Of a stretch of DNA of 10,771 nucleotides, positions 7,004 through 10,771 are shown piece after piece. Below the pieces are notes generated by a model. That model made no database searches and was not told the origin of the DNA. It saw only the letters and a program-made list of their open reading frames with translations. This DNA comes from Choanephora cucurbitarum. Its lineage: Eukaryota > Mucoromycota > Mucoromycetes > Mucorales > Choanephoraceae. Where the stretch lies: positions 1 to 10,771 of the forward strand of contig JAIWNI010000336.1 in NCBI GenBank assembly GCA_025331435.1, read 5' to 3'. The position numbers and the translations under genes are program-made. The first letter of the stretch is position 1, and every line of letters begins with the position of its first letter.

Positions 7004-7536
7004 TCCCTAGAAGTCATGTTAAGTACGATGTGCTATCAACGAAGGCGACACTAAACACAATCCGCCAAAAAGTGAGTAACCTGTCTGCCTTCGTTATTCA
7101 CCAAACTTGTGACAATGGATGTTACCTTTTCGACCCAGTTGCGGATAGAAACACCAGTGCTTGCCCTGTCTGCGGTTCTGTCAACAAAGGTCATGTCAAG
7201 ATATGCTCCTTAGCGAAGAAGGTAGCATACTTGCTCTCTTCGGAGGAAAAGCGTGCTGCTCTTCGTTATCGTCATGATAACTTTGGCACTCCCAAAGCTG
7301 ATGACAATACATCGTATGACGATATATTTGATGGTGACATTTATCAAGAATGCTTGAAAAAAGGTCTTTTCGAACTTCCTAATACAATCGCCCTTGCTTT
7401 AAATGTGGATGGCTTTTCTTCGAAGTGTAGTAAAAAGTCATTTGTGACAGTCCATGCTGTCATATTGAACTACAGCCCCGTGGAAAGGTATTTCGTGTTT
7501 CCATTTCTGATGATCCTTTGCATTTGTTTTACCTGA

Positions 7537-7996
7537 TAAACTAATCTCGAATACACGATGTATACCTTATTTAGATCCAGAGGTCACTACAGCTCATGGG
7601 GAAAAATTAAGTTTGTAAGAGTGCGTAGATTTGAGTAAAAGAGTTCGTAAACACAGATTTCTTATTAGGACATTTGTAGTTGGTGACATTCAAAAAATTT
7701 GAGTAATTTGCATCAAGGTGGTGTGTAAAAGTGGGGGATTCGAACATCTGTTACCATAAAGAGACGTATTTTAGCTAATCAAAGGCTTTAATTTTACGGA
7801 ATAAGTATCTCCTAACGAATAATACTCAATTCCGTATTTATTTCCACAAATAGTGATACTTTGAAAGGCATTTGATGAGCAGTATGATTCGTCAAATGTT
7901 TAAAGAATGACCGGATATAGAATATCCTTATACAGAAGGCTTATTTAGGATTGCTTATAATGAAAGCCCATTTGTTGGAATGGGCCAATGAAGTAG
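7537..7996 (+). pseudogene. Possible decayed continuation of the transposase
   Basis: No intact frame is present, but several short peptides in shifting frames look like transposase sequence. They are KRVRKHRFLIRTFVVGDIQK (about 7637-7696, frame open from 7574 except for one TAA), GDSNICYHKETYF (about 7734-7772) and EYPYTEGLFRIAYNESPFVG (about 7923-7982). The GDI, Cys-Tyr-His-Lys and SPF patterns resemble positions after the first catalytic region of Tnp2-like proteins, from memory of the family only. Seven or more stops interrupt the stretch, about what random AT-rich sequence would give, so the resemblance may be chance. Confidence 0.3.
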
Positions 7997-8314
7997 ATTT
8001 ATTTTAAAGAAATTGAAATCGGGTATTATATATATAGGTACATCCCTGACGTTTTTTCAGAATGGTATTCTTTCAGCGATGGTGTAGGGATTTCATTTGA
8101 TAAAGTCATATACAAGCACATCGTAATCACAATAAAAGTGTACAGCAAACAGTCAATGCATGGAAATAAGAATTTGTTTAGATTGACGTTTGATGGATTG
8201 ATCATGATAGCGGATAAAGTTATGACTGACTATAAAGGATACAAAATCAATATGAGAGCTATGTCTAAGTGGATGCCTTACACTAACGAAATTAAAGCTT
8301 CAACGCTGATTTGA
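7997..8314 (+). pseudogene. Unidentified 105-codon open frame without a start
   Basis: After TAG at 7994 the frame stays open to TGA at 8312. It includes EWYSFSDGVGISFDKVIYKH, then NLFRLTFDGLIMIADKV, then YKGYKINMRAMSKWMPY. Composition and alternation look like a folded protein rather than random translation, although the surrounding sequence is AT-rich and stop-dense. The first in-frame ATG is at about 8157, leaving only some 52 residues. CTGAC...TTTTTTCAG just before 8061 could be an intron acceptor, which would make this an exon. I do not recognise the domain. It could be a remnant of the transposase element or of a separate gene. Confidence 0.35.
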
Positions 8315-9690
8315 TATTTCTTCCTTTAAGGAATAGAGACCTTGAAGTATGAGAACAGAGCATAGTCTATAAAGTCATCTCGAAGCAAAAGCTTTATATT
8401 GAGAAGGCGTCGCTAAAAATTAAATTCCAAAAAATTAAAATCAATATTCTTTTTTTTCCTTCATTCATGAAGAGTGTCGAAGTTACCAAAGCTCGTTAGC
8501 AAAGCCAAACTACGGTTCTGACAGCAAGATCTCGAAGATGCAGTAACATGAACCTACTGAAATAGGCATGGTGGGGTCAATGAGTGATGATGCACGACTA
8601 GCCATGGGAAAGTCGACAACATGTTGAGAAGGCAAGCCGAAGAAACAGACGCGCTTATTAAAATTAGTTGTTTCTGAAGCAAGTATAGTTAATGAAATAC
8701 ATTTTAATCAGTGGTTTCTCCATACCAATAACTGACAGCTGTAAGGCAATTACCACCTTTGTACGATCAAGCTTATAGAAGGCTGCTTCAACTATGAATG
8801 ACCAGAACATGCGTTTGGGCCTACGGTATCAGCAAATGCGATGTAGAAAAATAAACATACGATATTGCAAACAACCAGAGAACACACAAGTAATGGAGAT
8901 GAGAGTCAACTTGAAAACCTTGAAATTATCATATCCTCAGCATTAGCATGCCAGGAGATAAACATCCACCAGAAGTGTAAGATATGACGACAAACGATCC
9001 AACAAGACACTGTTCATCGATTCGAAATAAGAGCAGAACTTGGATGTGCAAAGTAAGTCGATACTAGATAGAAGCACGTATTTGTTAAGAACGGCAGCTT
9101 CAATATAGGAAAACAAAAGCCATTGAATCGATATTTAACATACCAGCAACTTAATGATAGACCAGTATAAAAGCGGAGCCATGCGACTTACAAACAAGTA
9201 AAAGGGATTTGTCTCTACTAGAATGACAACTTTGCGTTGGGTACATATGACTAATTTCTGAGATAGTAGTTAACACTGGAAACAGAGGTGAACAAGACCA
9301 ACTCTTCTACTGTGATAGGGATCCAATCTAGGGCATTTTGAAGTTAAGCAATCTGGAATATATGTCTAGGTAACAGACAACGTACTACAGATTAGAACTA
9401 ACTATGAGTGAGCAGACAATATAACAATTTGCTAATTTAACATTGCATCATGGATCGATGTATGCGGAATAAAGGTAGCCTTTTACTGTGCATTTCCAAC
9501 GAAAGGAAGAAAGGGAAAAGAAACTGAGGTTATCAGTAATGGTTTGGTATTTAGTGTGGTTCTGAAAGATGAGAAAACGTACATGCACCAATGAGACCCA
9601 AAGGAAATTTATACGATATGATAATGTTTTGTTATAGAACGGTCCTAATCTCTTGATTATCTTATATTTAAATATCCCTTTAACCTCCAC
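8315..9690. other. Long region without recognisable genes
   Basis: Both strands are stop-rich and I see no protein motif, tRNA or clear repeat. A poly-A/poly-T patch lies at 8415-8460. The one longer minus-strand frame (9448-9690) has no family features. The region may hold the U3 of the retrotransposon whose gag starts at 9939, but no LTR start could be fixed. Confidence 0.5.
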
Positions 9691-9895
9691 AAGAGGTGTT
9701 CACCCAATGTATTACGAATCTCCTAATTAGGAATCCTCAACTATTATCCCTGTAGCAATTAGACGTGTATTATAAATCCTTCTTCTCTCTCTGAAGTTTT
9801 AATAAAGCTACTAACAGTCTCAAAAAGTACTCAATAGTCTTTATTATACATCACCTATCAAAAAATATACACGTTACATAACATTTTACTTTTTG
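9690..9895 (+). promoter_or_regulatory. Probable LTR promoter/R region of the right-hand retrotransposon
   Basis: TATAAAT at 9771-9777 and AATAAA at 9801-9806 lie 138-168 bases before the gag ATG, in the order expected of an LTR promoter and polyadenylation signal. AACAGTCTCAAA (9813-9824) and TACTCA (9828-9833) follow. The same block, in the same order and with nearly the same spacing, occurs in the insert at 1882-2286. The start of the LTR and the primer-binding site were not identified. An end near 9895 is suggested only by similarity to the right edge of that insert (TTTTTGAAT). Confidence 0.5.
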
Positions 9896-9901
9896 AATAC
9901 T

Positions 9902-9929
9902 ACTCTCTCTCTCTCTCTCATTTTTTTTT
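9902..9929. repeat. CT microsatellite and T9 tract in the gag leader
   Basis: Nine CT dinucleotides (9902-9919) are followed by CA and T9. The tract lies 10-37 bases before the gag ATG in the 5' leader. Pyrimidine-rich leaders are common in fungal transcripts. Confidence 0.85.
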
Positions 9930-9938
9930 CTCTCTAAA

Positions 9939-10771
9939 ATGAACAACAACAACAACAACAACAACAACAACCAAGGTGCTCAACATCATGAAGATGTCGA
10001 GATGGCCAACGCTCCTGCCATCACCACTCCCACTGCAGCTATCAACGAAGTTGAAATGGCTCAACAAGCTTTGGCTGCCATGTTAGCCAAAAAACGCGAA
10101 CTTTTTGCTCTGTTTGTAACTTTGCAAGCAGCTAATCCTGGGTCTGAGGAAACTCAAGCAGCCGACAAGGCCTACACAGACCACCTCAAGTACATTGAGA
10201 CCATGGAAAGAAACTTGGCCTCCTTCTGTGCCCCTCCTGTCTCTTCCGCTGGCTCTGTTACGTCAAGCGTAACCCATCAAGAAATGGATAACTCCATGCG
10301 TGTCGTGGTTCCTAACCGTATGCCACTTCTTCAGCTTGCAGGTGAGCAAGTTTGGGAAAAAGGTGAGCGTGTGCATGAAAACGCACAGGAGTTCTGTACT
10401 TCTTTCGAGAAGGTGCTCAATGCATATCAGCTCAAACTAGACACTAATTGGGAAAGACTCCTTCCTATGTGTCTAAATGGGGATCAGACCAGCTGGGCCT
10501 CGAGTGAGTTCCTTGGCAAGCAATTGCTTTGGATCGAAGCTCGCCAAAAAGTGCTAGAGCAGTTTGACTCTCCTACTCGTCAGATCATGGCATGGGTGCA
10601 AGTAGGACGTACCATGCAGGGCGCTAAAGAATCAAACCGTCAATATGCTACTCGGTATCAGCGTCTGTGCCGTGAAGTCGGCATAGATGATGACCGCAAA
10701 TTAGCTATGATGTTCTTTAGTTCCTTGCGTGATGATGTTAGGAAAGGCTGTTTGTCTTCGATGCCTGCTTT
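9939..10771 (+). CDS. LTR retrotransposon Gag, 5' part (continues past the window)
   Basis: Gag packages the element RNA into virus-like particles in the cytoplasm. The frame is open for 277 codons from the ATG in AAAATGAAC to the window edge, without a stop. Residues 2-11 are ten Asn. Residues 35-95 are predicted helical (EMAQQALAAMLAKKRELFAL) and could form a coiled coil. Residues 128-277 resemble the retrotransposon Gag (capsid) domain, with FCTSFEKVL, WERLLPMCLNGDQTSWASSE, QIMAWVQVG, SNRQYATRYQRLCREVG and LAMMFFSSLRDDVRKG. The C-terminal zinc knuckle, if present, lies beyond the window. The start is chosen because it is the first ATG after the leader and sits in a good context. Codon use is less AT-rich than in the pseudogenes, so this copy looks young. 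Gypsy is more likely than copia from the Gag type, but pol is not visible. Confidence 0.85.
   Translation, partial: MNNNNNNNNNNQGAQHHEDVEMANAPAITTPTAAINEVEMAQQALAAMLAKKRELFALFVTLQAANPGSEETQAADKAYTDHLKYIETMERNLASFCAPPVSSAGSVTSSVTHQEMDNSMRVVVPNRMPLLQLAGEQVWEKGERVHENAQEFCTSFEKVLNAYQLKLDTNWERLLPMCLNGDQTSWASSEFLGKQLLWIEARQKVLEQFDSPTRQIMAWVQVGRTMQGAKESNRQYATRYQRLCREVGIDDDRKLAMMFFSSLRDDVRKGCLSSMPA

Larger units (their letters stand above)
6360..7536 (+). pseudogene. Tnp2/Plavaka-like transposase gene, 5' part, three exons, truncated
   Basis: This encodes the N-terminal half of a CACTA-related (Tnp2/Plavaka type) cut-and-paste transposase. Exon 1 (6360-6696) begins with an Asn run and has an acidic patch (EDDDEEED, about 6615-6640). 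Exon 2 (6759-6944) holds VNVPPQPFTFREKHSISQFA and LNAVLTRNN. Exon 3 (7004-about 7487) holds KYDVLSTKATLNTIRQK, CDNGCYLFDPV, the CPVCG knuckle (Cys codons 7162 and 7171), YDDIFDGDIYQECLKKG, LALNVDGFS (the Asp is the likely first catalytic residue) and VHAVILNYSPVERY, all in family order. Splicing the two introns puts the three frames into one. No ATG starts exon 1: TGA at 6357 precedes TAC at 6360, and the first in-frame ATG is at 6531. After 7487 the frame runs into non-homologous residues and TGA at 7536, so the rest of the catalytic core is lost or scattered downstream. Confidence 0.75.

Noticed and set aside
7726..7796. tRNA-like 71-nt segment on the minus strand (GTTCGAATCCCCC, 6 of 7 acceptor pairs, nearby T6)
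   Set aside because: The T stem has only two of five pairs, the anticodon arm does not fold, and the A box is misplaced. The same bases fit a decayed transposase peptide. At best a degraded tRNA-derived remnant.
9318..9360. 5S rRNA-like GGGATCCAATCT...GAAGTTAAGCA
   Set aside because: Only a short internal stretch resembles 5S. The flanking helices and the downstream GGGTGACC-type segment are absent.
9448..9690. Minus-strand 80-aa frame
   Set aside because: Low-complexity, hydrophobic translation of AT-rich sequence with no recognisable motif or promoter.

Overview
The window reads as a transposon-rich, AT-rich stretch of a fungal nuclear genome, most likely an early-diverging (Mucoromycota-type) fungus. 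The grounds are short GT-AG introns of about 60 bp, chromodomain Ty3/gypsy pol, a Helitron Pif1-type helicase tail, a Tnp2/Plavaka-like transposase and a gag protein that resembles those of Mucoromycota elements. The organism assignment is inference. I see no host housekeeping gene, rRNA, convincing tRNA or CRISPR array.

Left part (1-4816): the 3' half of an old chromodomain-bearing Ty3/gypsy element on the + strand. It shows an RNase H tail, an integrase with an HHCC finger, D,D(35)E triad and GPY motif, then a chromodomain, a G-rich polypurine tract and a 3' LTR. It is dead: there is a frameshift near 326, in-frame TAA codons at 632 and 1604, and a 405-bp insertion (1882-2286) flanked by AATCCT that splits integrase from chromodomain without changing frame. 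A second insertion, a solo LTR at 3530-4096 with 8-bp terminal inverted repeats and a GGCTT target duplication, lies downstream, apparently inside the 3' LTR.

Middle (4971-5943, - strand): a truncated Helitron. Only the C-terminal part of its helicase remains. After it come a 12-copy 11-bp minisatellite, a GC-rich tail and a CTAG end next to a host T.

Right-middle (6360-about 8314, + strand): the 5' half of a Tnp2/Plavaka-like transposase gene. Two introns (62 and 59 bp) join three reading frames into one protein, but the start codon is not identifiable and the gene decays after about 7487. A further open frame at 7997-8314 is unidentified. The stretch 8315-9690 has no recognisable gene.

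Right end (about 9690-10771): promoter/leader and the first 277 codons of an apparently intact gag gene of another LTR retrotransposon, cut by the window edge. Its leader shares a collinear TATA / AATAAA / AACAGTCTCAAA / TACTCA block with the 405-bp insert on the left, so the two may be related LTRs.

The elements do not work together as a pathway. The window is a record of successive and nested insertions of at least five mobile elements. I found no evidence of a novel defence or metabolic system.
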